Shown here piece by piece: positions 6,346 to 15,219 of a stretch of 64,000 nucleotides of DNA. Numbering within the stretch: the first letter of the stretch is position 1; each line of letters begins with the position of its first letter. This DNA comes from Rhodanobacter sp. (GTDB lineage: Bacteria; Pseudomonadota; Gammaproteobacteria; Xanthomonadales; Rhodanobacteraceae), in contig AP031382.1 in NCBI GenBank assembly GCA_040371205.1, positions 2,043,562-2,107,561 on the forward strand, read 5' to 3'. A model generated the notes under the pieces. That model was given only the letters and a program-made list of their open reading frames with translations. It ran no database searches and was not told the DNA's origin. Both the position numbers and the translations under genes were made by a program.

Positions 6346-6370
6346 GCACTCCTTCGATTGAATGGAGTGC
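6346..6370 (-). promoter_or_regulatory. Leader hairpin sequestering the Shine-Dalgarno of the 6194-6343 gene
   Basis: GCACTCC pairs with GGAGTGC, and the GGAG of the 3' arm is the ribosome site. The layout and stem sequence match the leader at 2451-2477. Confidence 0.6.
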
Positions 6371-6380
6371 GGAGCGTTGT

Positions 6381-6414
6381 GGAGACATTTCCTTGGGCAA
6401 GGGCAAATGTCTCG
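6381..6414. repeat. 34-bp intergenic module, copy 3
   Basis: GGAGACA and TGTCTCG are separated by 20 bases and placed 10 bp upstream of the leader hairpin, as in copies 2 and 4. Confidence 0.55.
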
Positions 6415-6464
6415 ACGCGGAGTGATGGCCGATCCTCTCCATTCCTGCCTTTGCTCTTGGGCAC

Positions 6465-6489
6465 AAAAAAGCCGGCACGTGGCCGGCTT
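6465..6489 (-). terminator. Terminator after the MT-A70 gene
   Basis: The stem AAGCCGGC/GCCGGCTT has a 5-base loop. On the minus strand it is followed by TTTTTT. It is nearly identical to the terminator at 7470-7492, part of the duplicated intergenic block. Confidence 0.75.
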
Positions 6490-6512
6490 CTTGTCGGGGT
6501 TGGCTCACCCCA

Positions 6513-7313
6513 TCACACCACCAGGGCCTTGGGTGCCCCGCCCACCTGGGCCGGTGCTTGGTTGCCCCACACCTGCCAGCCTGGCGCTGCAGCCCGCGCA
6601 AACATTTCGAGCTTCCGGTTGGTGCGATCCTCCCAGGTCGAGGGATAGAGCATCGCCAGCATTTCGCGGAAGATCGACGGCTTCGTGCTGTGCGTCGTGC
6701 GCTCCACCACCATCACTGACGGAAACTTCTTGGCTACTTTGCACAAGGGAAGCCCCTTGCCGCGCTGCGCGATGATCAGGATTTCGCTGATGTTCTGCAC
6801 GGGGCCCATCGACGGCAGGCATGCGTTACCACCGAGGGAGCGGACCTTGTGCCACACCACCATCGTTTTCACGCGGAAGCCCTGGCCGCGGAGCATCTCC
6901 ACCGCCAGATCCATTTGGCCATTGAGGGCCCAAAAGCCGATGATCGCGTTGTGGTGGAATGCTTCACCCCATTGGAAATCGCGGCACGCGTCGGGGTTCA
7001 TGGTCGGATAGTGCTTTTCCGGCGAAATGGTGCCGGCCCCCTTGGCGTTCGACTTTCGCCCCATGCTCCACGGCATGTCGATGTTGCCCAGGTCGAATTT
7101 TCCGTTCGCTTCGATGAAGTCTTGGAGGGAGGCGTTCGGGGCTGCGGCCGTGTCGAGGATGCCGAACTTGCAGCCCGAACCCGGGCGCGCGGCCGGGATC
7201 GTGTGATCGACATGCTCAGCATCCTGCCGGAGTTGGTTGATGGGTTTGCGCTGAGGGAACGGAATGACGTTCGAGGAAATGGAGCGCGGGGTGATGTAAC
7301 GGCGGATGATCAT
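6513..7313 (-). CDS. MT-A70 family adenine-N6 methyltransferase
   Basis: The protein has 266 residues. It contains GNIDMPWSMG (about residues 76-85), the position of the DPPW catalytic motif, followed by TMVVWHKV and the family's C-terminal signature: HSTKPSIFREML, LEMFARAAAPGW and VWGNQ (about 208-255). These segments order it with phage and plasmid MT-A70 DNA methyltransferases. The catalytic tetrad reads DMPW instead of DPPW, so activity is uncertain. Translation starts at ATG 7313 behind a hairpin containing the ribosome site. It is the second adenine methyltransferase of the element, with no restriction partner. Confidence 0.82.
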   Translation of the reverse strand: MIIRRYITPRSISSNVIPFPQRKPINQLRQDAEHVDHTIPAARPGSGCKFGILDTAAAPNASLQDFIEANGKFDLGNIDMPWSMGRKSNAKGAGTISPEKHYPTMNPDACRDFQWGEAFHHNAIIGFWALNGQMDLAVEMLRGQGFRVKTMVVWHKVRSLGGNACLPSMGPVQNISEILIIAQRGKGLPLCKVAKKFPSVMVVERTTHSTKPSIFREMLAMLYPSTWEDRTNRKLEMFARAAAPGWQVWGNQAPAQVGGAPKALVV

Positions 7314-7314
7314 G

Positions 7315-7340
7315 GCGAGCTCCTGAGTTGAGGAGCTCGC
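7315..7340 (-). promoter_or_regulatory. Leader hairpin sequestering the Shine-Dalgarno of the MT-A70 gene
   Basis: The perfect 9-bp arms GCGAGCTCC/GGAGCTCGC enclose an 8-base loop. The AGGAG ribosome site lies in the 3' arm directly before ATG 7313. The stem sequence differs from the other two leaders but the architecture is kept, which argues that the structure itself is selected. Confidence 0.65.
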
Positions 7341-7348
7341 ACTGTTTT

Positions 7349-7382
7349 GGAGTCATTTCCTGTGGCCGGGGCAACTGTCTCC
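7349..7382. repeat. 34-bp intergenic module, copy 4
   Basis: GGAGTCA and TGTCTCC are separated by 20 bases, most of which match copy 2. It is followed by GC-rich palindromic sequence and the pyrimidine-rich tract before the next terminator, as in the other copies. Confidence 0.55.
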
Positions 7383-7469
7383 CCGTCTCCCGGGGCTAGG
7401 CGCCCTAGGCGAGGCGCGAGCCGCGTGCGCCCGGTTTTTCCCTTCCCTCCCCGCTTTTGCTTTGAGCAC

Positions 7470-7492
7470 AAAAAAGCCGGCGCATGGCCGGC
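7470..7492 (-). terminator. Terminator after the 7515-8456 gene
   Basis: The stem GCCGGC/GCCGGC is followed on the minus strand by TTTTTT. It lies 22 bp after the stop codon. Confidence 0.7.
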
Positions 7493-7514
7493 GTCTCGTG
7501 GTTCCCTCACCCCA

Positions 7515-8456
7515 TCAGGAGCGCTTTCGATCGCTCAACACCTTCCGGGGCTTCTTCTCCAAGGCTTCGTGGGCCCGCGCCGAGGGCAGCCGCTTCTGGT
7601 GATCCTCGCGCCAGCGCTCCATGGCCAGCTCGACCACGGCAGTCCAAAGCATCAAGGGCGTTCCCGGTTTCCAGTCCCTTTTCAGCGCCGTCATGAGAGG
7701 CATTGACTCCACCGCGCCACCCTTTTCCAGCAGCGTGCGGATGGCACCGGCAGTGGCAATTGGCCAACCCGCGTGATCCACCACATGCCCCTTCGCGTTG
7801 GTGAGCCACGGCTGGGGCTCGGTCACGGCACGGGAGAGCTCGTGGGTCTGTGCATCGAGTAAGGAAGCGAACGCAGGAAAGTGACGAAGCGAAACCGCAA
7901 AGCCGTGGCTCTCCAAATCGGCAGCCAGCTCCTTGAACCTCTTGGCCAATGACGAATCGGCCTTCAAAAGTTCAGCCTCGACCGGAGCCCGGGCATTTCG
8001 GCGCCCAGCCTCGACTTTGCGCTCATGCGTTTGATCGCCCTTTCTGTCCATGAAGTTGAGAAAGGGTGTGCGGTGGTAATGCCACTTTCGATACGTGCCC
8101 AAGGTGACGTCGAACAGGTGATAGCCGCCCTTTCGAGGCCCATCCCCTTCCTGCTCCTGGACCAGGTATTCCTTCACATGCCGTTCCAAGTTTCGGCTGC
8201 CCGTCCGCTGCAACGCGGCCAATTCATCAAAACTGAGTTGGTTGCAGCGATCCGGTTCCAAGCGCATGAGCGCGTCTTGCACCCGAACACCCCACGGGTC
8301 GAGGTCTTTGCTCTTCCGATACCTCCCGTCCACGTCAGGCAGCACCTGGCGCCAATCGACCGGACCCTTGGGGGCTGGCCATTGCGCCTTGGCATTGGCC
8401 CAGGCCTCCACCACGGCTTTCAGGGTTTGATCCGGGGTGAGTTGTGTTTTGCCCAT
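7515..8456 (-). CDS. Hypothetical element protein (313 aa)
   Basis: The start is placed at ATG 8456 (MGKTQLTPDQTLKAVVE), which has AGGGAGA upstream and lies 22 bp after the helix-turn-helix gene; the open frame extends to 8552 without a ribosome site. The protein is soluble and basic and ends EKKPRKVLSDRKRS. I see no catalytic motif. The central part (RNLERHVKEYLVQ, about 112-124) is helical and charged. Its place between the helix-turn-helix gene and the methylase suggests an accessory or DNA-binding role, but the function is unknown. Confidence 0.7.
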   Translation of the reverse strand: MGKTQLTPDQTLKAVVEAWANAKAQWPAPKGPVDWRQVLPDVDGRYRKSKDLDPWGVRVQDALMRLEPDRCNQLSFDELAALQRTGSRNLERHVKEYLVQEQEGDGPRKGGYHLFDVTLGTYRKWHYHRTPFLNFMDRKGDQTHERKVEAGRRNARAPVEAELLKADSSLAKRFKELAADLESHGFAVSLRHFPAFASLLDAQTHELSRAVTEPQPWLTNAKGHVVDHAGWPIATAGAIRTLLEKGGAVESMPLMTALKRDWKPGTPLMLWTAVVELAMERWREDHQKRLPSARAHEALEKKPRKVLSDRKRS

Positions 8457-8478
8457 GCCGCGTCTCCCTGATCGGGCC

Positions 8479-9078
8479 TCAACTGTAAATCCTGCGACCC
8501 TTGGATCGCGTGGGCGCGAGGGCCTCCATCTCGCGCTTGCGGCGCGTGGCACGCTTCACAGCGCGTGCGCGCTCCTGAGCGGCCCCCTCGGCCTTGTCAG
8601 CGGCCACCAGAGCGTCCAGGAACGCCGTGCGCGTCATCCACGCGACTTTGTCGGAGTGGGTCATGACGACTTCGCCGCGGATCGTGGCCCAAATGTCCAC
8701 CGGACGCTTGTGCACGCCGATGATCGCGCACGGCCAGGTCGTCTTGATCCCAAGCGTGGACACCCAGGCGGAGAAGCGGCGCTGGGTTTCGAAACCTTGC
8801 TTTCGCAGCTCGGCTTTTACTTCCGCCCCTTCATGGAGGCTGGCGATGTAAGCCCGGAGGGTGCCCAGGGAATACCAATACTTGGTGCTGTCAGGATCGC
8901 GCGGCTCTGGAAACGGAGGCTTCGGGGGATCCTTCCGGCGGCGATCGAGGAGCTCACGAGCTGACAGGCCGGCCACAATCATCACCTGCTTCGGCAGAAG
9001 CAAAGTGGTGTCAGGAAGCGTGTCGGATTCCCGAATCAGCACGTCAGTGGAAATGGCCGGGTTCCGTTTCGGCATCAC
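8479..9078 (-). CDS. Helix-turn-helix (AlpA/excisionase-like) protein
   Basis: The protein has 199 residues. Residues about 28-80 (LLPKQVMIVAGLSARELLDR, then PPFPEPRDPDSTKYWYSLGTLRAYI) have the pattern of MerR/AlpA-like winged helix-turn-helix proteins, in which a helix-turn-helix is followed by a statement of substrate-independent aromatic residues and a short strand. The C-terminal 40 residues are strongly basic (RARAVKRATRRKREME). It is the element gene closest to the tRNA attachment site, where excisionases and AlpA-type activators often lie. It starts a transcript with the 7515-8456 gene. The assignment rests on pattern only. Confidence 0.55.
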   Translation of the reverse strand: MMPKRNPAISTDVLIRESDTLPDTTLLLPKQVMIVAGLSARELLDRRRKDPPKPPFPEPRDPDSTKYWYSLGTLRAYIASLHEGAEVKAELRKQGFETQRRFSAWVSTLGIKTTWPCAIIGVHKRPVDIWATIRGEVVMTHSDKVAWMTRTAFLDALVAADKAEGAAQERARAVKRATRRKREMEALAPTRSKGRRIYS

Positions 9079-9125
9079 GCGCCCCCAAACAAGTGGATGC
9101 TTGGATGATATTCGACCCCATGAGT

Positions 9126-9146
9126 GGGGGCCAAGAGGGGGCCAAG
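9126..9146. repeat. Tandem 10-bp direct repeats GGGGGCCAAG next to the attachment site
   Basis: Two perfect copies (9126-9135, 9137-9146) are separated by one base, and CCCCA/TGGGG forms a small inverted repeat just before them. Short direct repeats at this distance from a tRNA attachment site are typical arm-type binding sites for an integrase or excisionase. That is inference from position. Confidence 0.4.
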
Positions 9147-9159
9147 TTCACCAAAGGCC

Positions 9160-9193
9160 CAAAAGAAAAGGCACCTAGCTTGCGCTAAGTGCC
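9160..9193 (-). terminator. Terminator of the tRNA operon
   Basis: The stem GGCACCTAGC/GCTAAGTGCC has one mismatch. On the minus strand it is followed by TTTTCTTTT. It lies 10 bp beyond the 3' end of tRNA-Lys, so if integration occurred in that tRNA the element supplies this terminator. Confidence 0.7.
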
Positions 9194-9202
9194 TGTTCCA
9201 AT

Positions 9203-9278
<76 letters not shown>

Positions 9279-9291
9279 TGAAACTGAATTT

Positions 9292-9368
9292 TGGGGTGAA
9301 CGATGGGACTCGAACCCACGACGACCGGAATCACAATCCGGGACTCTACCAGCTGAGCTACGTCCACC
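9292..9368 (-). tRNA. tRNA-His (anticodon GTG)
   Basis: The anticodon stem CCGGA/TCCGG has loop TTGTGAT giving GTG. The extra 5' G (position -1) that marks tRNA-His pairs with the discriminator C. CCA is encoded. Confidence 0.93.
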
Positions 9369-9383
9369 ATGGAAAGCGTTTAG

Positions 9384-9460
9384 TGGTGCGCCCGACAGGA
9401 CTCGAACCTGCAACCGTCGGCTTAGAAGGCCGATGCTCTATCCGGTTGAGCTACAGGCGC
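9384..9460 (-). tRNA. tRNA-Arg (anticodon TCT)
   Basis: The acceptor stem is GCGCCTG/CGGGCGC with a T-G pair, the anticodon loop CTTCTAA gives TCT, the T-arm is normal and CCA is encoded. It reads AGA/AGG codons, which are rare in this GC-rich genome. Confidence 0.93.
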
Positions 9461-9485
9461 GGACGCCGTTGGCAGAACACGCAAG

Positions 9486-9562
9486 TGGTCGGGGCAGAGG
9501 GATTCGAACCCCCGACTTTTGCGTCCCAAACGCAACGCTCTACCAGACTGAGCTATACCCCG
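9486..9562 (-). tRNA. tRNA-Pro (anticodon TGG)
   Basis: The anticodon stem TTGCG/CGCAA has loop TTTGGGA giving TGG. The acceptor is CGGGG/CCCCG and CCA is encoded. A 175-bp spacer without a recognised gene separates it from the next tRNA. Confidence 0.93.
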
Positions 9563-9737
9563 AACGAGCCCGCGACAGCCTTCATCTACGGAGCCTCGGA
9601 ATGCTACGGATGACCGCTTTACCCGTCAAACCACAAGCATCGCCCAGGACACCCTGCCCACCATTCCGCGGCATCGGCAAACTGCCTGCTCCGCAGATGC
9701 AAGAGCGAAACGCGGATGTTTCGCCTTGCAGTACAAA

Positions 9738-9814
9738 TGGCGCGCCCGGAGAGATTCGAACTCCCGACCACCTAGTTCGTAGCCAGGTACTCTATCCAAC
9801 TGAGCTACGGGCGC
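9738..9814 (-). tRNA. tRNA-Arg (anticodon ACG)
   Basis: This is the first gene of the operon. The acceptor is GCGCCCG/CGGGCGC and the anticodon loop CTACGAA gives ACG, whose first base is normally edited to inosine to read CGU/CGC/CGA. CCA is encoded. Confidence 0.93.
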
Positions 9815-9871
9815 GCACTGAACTTGTCGATTCGCGGCCCGGTTTCCCGAACCGCCGAAGCGAGGAGCGGA

Positions 9872-9900
9872 ATTATTCAGGGTCGCGCATCGAAGGTCAA
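9872..9900 (-). promoter_or_regulatory. Sigma-70 promoter of the tRNA operon
   Basis: On the minus strand TTGACC (9900-9895), a 17-base spacer and AATAAT (9877-9872) precede the first tRNA by 57 bp. An A/T-rich stretch upstream could act as an UP element. No GC-rich discriminator was defined. Confidence 0.65.
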
Positions 9901-10006
9901 CACTTTTCGTGAATTTTTTTCACGCCGCCGCCGACGCCCGTCTCCGGCAGCTTCGTCCCGCGACAAGTCCACCATGCCACTGCGCACCATGCCTCTCCCT
10001 GAACGG

Positions 10007-10031
10007 CAAAAGGGGCGGCCATGGCCGCCCC
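10007..10031 (-). terminator. Terminator of the rlmE-ftsH operon
   Basis: The perfect 9-bp stem GGGGCGGCC/GGCCGCCCC is followed by TTTTG on the minus strand, 43 bp after the ftsH stop. Confidence 0.7.
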
Positions 10032-10073
10032 TTCTATTTGAATCGCCAGCGTTTGGACATCCAGACGTCCGAA

Positions 10074-12016
<1,943 letters not shown>

Positions 12017-12020
<4 letters not shown>

Positions 12021-12667
12021 GCGCGGTTCCCGCCCGGTTGCGCCACGGCGGCCTTGCGGCCGGTCGCCAGCGCGTACACCTCGCGCGAACGTGCGCGCGA
12101 GGCCTTTGGTTTACGCATCGTCACGCGGGAGAAGTCCGCGCGCAAGCTGCGCAGGTAATCGTCGAAGCCCGCTCCCTGGAACAACTTGATCAGGAACGCG
12201 CCGCCCGGCTTCAGCCACTGCCGGGAAAAATCCAGCGCCAGCTCGGCCAGCGCCATCGCCCGGATCTGGTCGGCCATGGCCACACCACTCATATTGGGTG
12301 CCATGTCGGACAGCACAAGATCCAGCTTCTGCCCTTCCAGCCCGGCCTCCAGCGCCTGCACCACGCTCTCCTCGCGGAAGTCGCCCTGCAGGAAGTCCAC
12401 CCCGGCAATCCCCTGCATCGGCAGGATGTCCAGCGCGAACACCTTGCCGCTGTCGCCCAGCCGCTGGCGCACCAGCTGCGACCAGCCGCCCGGCGCGGCG
12501 CCGAGGTCCACCACGGCCATGCCCGGTTTGAGCAGGCGGTCGCGGTCGACCAGTTCCTCCAGCTTGTAGACCGCGCGCGAGCGCACGCCTTCGGCTTGCG
12601 CCTTCTTCACGTAAACGTCGCTGAAATGTTCGCGCAGCCAGCCGGCGCTGCTCTTGCTGCGGCTCAT
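12017..12667 (-). CDS. rlmE: 23S rRNA (uridine(2552)-2'-O)-methyltransferase RlmE (FtsJ/RrmJ)
   Basis: The protein has 216 residues. The SAM-binding motif is [13 protein letters not shown] (about 48-60), the second acidic motif is SDMAPNMSG (about 119-127) and the catalytic lysine lies in FLIKLFQG (about 158-165), matching the K-D-K-E set of the RrmJ fold. It methylates U2552 in the A-loop of the large ribosomal subunit. It is the first gene of the rlmE-ftsH operon and is divergent from yhbY. An N-terminal basic segment ([13 protein letters not shown]) is typical. Confidence 0.96.
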
Positions 12668-12742
12668 GGGACAGCATCGCTACAGGGGGACGGTACGCAT
12701 GATACCCTTTGCAGCCCAATCCCCGCGAATCGAAGCCGCCGC

Positions 12743-13039
12743 ATGGCCCTCTCCCCCTCGCAGATCCGTTACCTGCGCAGCCTTTCCCATGGCCTGAACC
12801 CGGTCATCCTGCTCGGCAACAAGGGCGCCAGCGAGGCCGTGGTCAAGGAACTGGGCTCCGCGCTGGAGATCCACGAACTGGTCAAGGTGAAGCTTTCCGG
12901 CGGCGACAAGGAAGAACGCCAGTCGCAGCTTGACACCCTGCTGTCCGGTACCGGCGCCGAGGCGGTGCAACAGATCGGCCACGTCGCCGTGCTGTTCCGC
13001 CGCAACGCGGACGAGCCGAAGATCGCCTTGCCGCGCTGA
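12743..13039 (+). CDS. yhbY: Ribosome assembly RNA-binding protein YhbY (CRM domain)
   Basis: The protein has 98 residues and is made of one CRS1-YhbY domain. The GNKGAS loop (about 25-30, GxxG-type RNA contact) and VKVKLSGG are diagnostic. It associates with the pre-50S subunit. It sits divergently from rlmE, the usual neighbourhood. The start ATG 12743 gives the family's standard N-terminus (SPSQIRYLRSLSH). Its stop overlaps the start of the next gene (TGATG). Confidence 0.93.
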   Translation: MALSPSQIRYLRSLSHGLNPVILLGNKGASEAVVKELGSALEIHELVKVKLSGGDKEERQSQLDTLLSGTGAEAVQQIGHVAVLFRRNADEPKIALPR

Positions 13040-13413
13040 TGGATCTCTCGCTCGACCGGCCCGAGGGCTACCTGTTCGTGCGCCGCGTGGGCGAGCACGG
13101 CATCACCCTGATCGACCGCGAGCTCACCGACAGCTTCCTGCTCGCGCCCGATCGCGCGGTCGAACATTGGCCGGTGCACGAAGTCGCGGCCCTGGGCGCC
13201 GATCACGTCGAGGCCCTGCTGGCCCTGCAGCCGGAACTGGTACTGCTGGGCACCGGCGTGCGCCAGGCCTTTCCGTCCGCGGCTTTCATGGCGGGTTTCC
13301 TGCGCAAGGGCATCGGGGTCGAGGCGATGGACAACGCCGCCGCCGCGCGTACCTACAACCTGCTTGCCGGCGAAGGGCGGCGCGTGGTGGCCGCATTCGT
13401 GCTGCCGGGTTGA
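13039..13413 (+). CDS. Mth938-like domain protein (DUF498 family)
   Basis: The protein has 124 residues and overlaps yhbY by one base, so the two are co-translated. The pattern GVEAMDNAAAARTYNLLAGE near the C-terminus and LLALQPELVLLGTGVRQ are characteristic of the Mth938/NDUFAF3-like family, a small alpha/beta fold. The bacterial function is not established; the mitochondrial relative NDUFAF3 helps assemble complex I. No catalytic residues are defined. It ends before a strong hairpin at 13530-13559 that separates it from the convergent nlpD-like gene. Confidence 0.82.
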   Translation: MDLSLDRPEGYLFVRRVGEHGITLIDRELTDSFLLAPDRAVEHWPVHEVAALGADHVEALLALQPELVLLGTGVRQAFPSAAFMAGFLRKGIGVEAMDNAAAARTYNLLAGEGRRVVAAFVLPG

Positions 13414-13529
13414 ATCCTTAAGGATCTTCGCAGGCCAAGCCGGCTCGAACAAACAGCCTTGCCTGATGGCAGGGAGAGTACTCCTGCACTTTCCCCACTC
13501 GCCGAGCAAGCTCGGTCCGGCTCGGCTCC

Positions 13530-13559
13530 GTCCGACAATCACTTTCGTGATTGCCGGAC
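13530..13559. terminator. Hairpin between convergent genes
   Basis: The sequences GTCCG-A-CAATCAC and GTGATTG-C-CGGAC pair around TTTC (12 pairs with one internal mismatch). There is no long T tract, so termination strength is uncertain. It lies between the DUF498 gene and the nlpD-like gene, which converge. Confidence 0.45.
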
Positions 13560-13580
13560 GAGCGCACCATCCGTGGGGCG

Positions 13581-14567
13581 CTACTTCGCCGGCAGGTAAT
13601 CCAGCGGATCGACCGGATTGCCGTCCTTGCGGATCTGGAAGCCCAGCTCCACGCGCGACGCGCCGCTGGATCCCATCTGCGCAATCACCTGCCCCGCGGT
13701 GACCCGCTGGCCTTCGGTCACCAGCCGCTTGCTGTTGTGGCCGTAGGCGGAAAGCAGGCTGTCGCTGTGCTTGATGATGACCAGCTCGCCGTAGCCGACC
13801 AGGCCGTTGCCGCTGTACACCACCACGCCATCGGCTGCCGCACGCACGGGCTCGCCGGCCTTGCCCGCGATCTCGATGCCGGGCACCGCATCGCCCGGCG
13901 TGAAGCGCTTGACGAGCTGCCCATCCGCCGGCCAGCGCCACGTCACGCCACCTGCCGTGCGCGAACTGCCGCCCGTCGCCACCGGCGCAGGCGCCGGCAC
14001 CGCGGACGGCGCGACGGCCCTGGACTCGCCGGCCACGGGCACCGTGGTGCTGACCGACGGCGCCGGCGCAAGCGTCGGGGCAGGATGCTGAGCGACGGTC
14101 ACAGCCGCCGACGCCGTTTGCGCCACATGCGTCGACATGGCGGGCGCGGGCGCAGGCGTCGCGGCGGACACATTCTCGAATACGGGGGCCGCCGAGACCG
14201 TTGCTGCCGCCGGCGACGAAGCCTTCGACGCTGCACTGCCGATGGTCGCCACGGTCGGCGCGACCGGCCGGTTATCGCGTGGCGGCGACAAGCGCAGCCG
14301 CTGCCCCGGCCAGATCGTGTATGGCGCGGCGATGCCGTTCCACTTCGCCAGGTCGCGGAAATCCACGCCATTGCGGAAAGCGATCGAATACATGGTGTCG
14401 CCCTTCACCACCATGTAGCTGCCGCCGGGGACCGGCGTGCGCGCCCTGGCAGGCTCGGGCATGGCATCAGCCTGCTGGCCGGGTGCCGGCTCCACCACCA
14501 CGGTGCTGCAGGCCGACAGCAGCGGCAACACGACGGCGAGCAACCAGAGGCAAAGGTATCGGTTCAT
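13581..14567 (-). CDS. nlpD: NlpD/EnvC-like LysM and degenerate M23 lipoprotein (amidase activator)
   Basis: The start is placed at ATG 14567 (MNRYLCLWLLAV), giving 328 residues. A lipoprotein signal ends in LLSAC. A LysM domain follows (about 50-95, YMVVKGDTMYSIAFRNG to WPGQRLRL), then a long Ala/Pro/Val-rich linker, then a LytM/M23 domain at the C-terminus. The M23 zinc ligands are replaced: VPGIEI stands where HxxxD is expected and RVELGFQIR where HxHFEIR is expected, so it should not be a peptidase. Such degenerate proteins activate cell-wall amidases during division. It follows surE-pcm-yqaA, the common nlpD context; rpoS is not seen here. Confidence 0.85.
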   Translation of the reverse strand: MNRYLCLWLLAVVLPLLSACSTVVVEPAPGQQADAMPEPARARTPVPGGSYMVVKGDTMYSIAFRNGVDFRDLAKWNGIAAPYTIWPGQRLRLSPPRDNRPVAPTVATIGSAASKASSPAAATVSAAPVFENVSAATPAPAPAMSTHVAQTASAAVTVAQHPAPTLAPAPSVSTTVPVAGESRAVAPSAVPAPAPVATGGSSRTAGGVTWRWPADGQLVKRFTPGDAVPGIEIAGKAGEPVRAAADGVVVYSGNGLVGYGELVIIKHSDSLLSAYGHNSKRLVTEGQRVTAGQVIAQMGSSGASRVELGFQIRKDGNPVDPLDYLPAK

Positions 14568-14610
14568 GCGCACCAGCATAGCGAGGCCACCCTGCATTTT
14601 CATGCGACGC

Positions 14611-15219
14611 TCAATGCCGCCAAAGCCACCACGCCAACAGCAGCGCGAGCAACGCCAGCACCGTCCAACCGATCCATTCGATGTACTTGTGCAGCAACTG
14701 TTCGGCGCGTTCGCCGAACAGGCGGATCAGCAGGGCCAGCAACCAGACGCGCTTGCCGCGGCCCAACGCCACGCAACCGAGAAACGGCAGCACCGGCACG
14801 CCGACGATGCCCGAAGCCCAGGTCACGAATTTCATCGGCACCACCGGCTGCAGCGCCGCGAAGATCAGCACGCCGAACAGGCCCCAGCGGTGTTGCGCCA
14901 TCTCCGTGCGCAAGGTCTGCACGCCCTGCTCGATGGGCGCCAGCAGATGCAGCGCACCCAGCACCGGTTTCAGCGCCTCGAACGCCCAGTGCCCCAACAT
15001 GTAGCCGACCAGCGCGCCCAGCAACGAAAACGCAAGACTGATGTTCGCGTAGGCAAAGGCCTTGTGCCGCTTGCCCAGCATCATCGGCGCCAGCATCACT
15101 TCCGGCATGATCGGGAAGATGAAGGCCTCGACGAAACTCAAGAGGCACAAGTAGCGGACCGCGTGGGGGTGCCGCGCCCAGACCAGGGCACGGGCGTAGA
15201 GCTTGCCGAACAATCGCAT
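14611..15219 (-). CDS. YqaA-type DedA/SNARE-associated membrane protein
   Basis: The protein has 202 residues and several hydrophobic segments (about 20-45, 60-80, 112-135, 145-160, 178-198). The pattern EAFIFPIMPEVMLAPMM and the motif KFVTWASGIVGVPVLPFL match the YqaA branch of the DedA superfamily, inner-membrane proteins linked to lipid carrier flipping and envelope homeostasis. The start codon overlaps the pcm stop (TGATG), so it belongs to the surE-pcm operon. Confidence 0.85.
   Translation of the reverse strand: MRLFGKLYARALVWARHPHAVRYLCLLSFVEAFIFPIMPEVMLAPMMLGKRHKAFAYANISLAFSLLGALVGYMLGHWAFEALKPVLGALHLLAPIEQGVQTLRTEMAQHRWGLFGVLIFAALQPVVPMKFVTWASGIVGVPVLPFLGCVALGRGKRVWLLALLIRLFGERAEQLLHKYIEWIGWTVLALLALLLAWWLWRH

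Noticed and set aside
2486-7382. The 34-bp modules as integron attC sites
   Set aside because: Although they contain GTTGCC/GGCAAC, the arm spacing and orientation do not fit the attC layout (R and L boxes with a variable stem) and no integron integrase is visible.
13581-14567. Active M23 zinc endopeptidase
   Set aside because: The expected His/Asp zinc ligands are replaced (VPGIEI, VELGFQIR), so the domain is read as a degenerate LytM activator.
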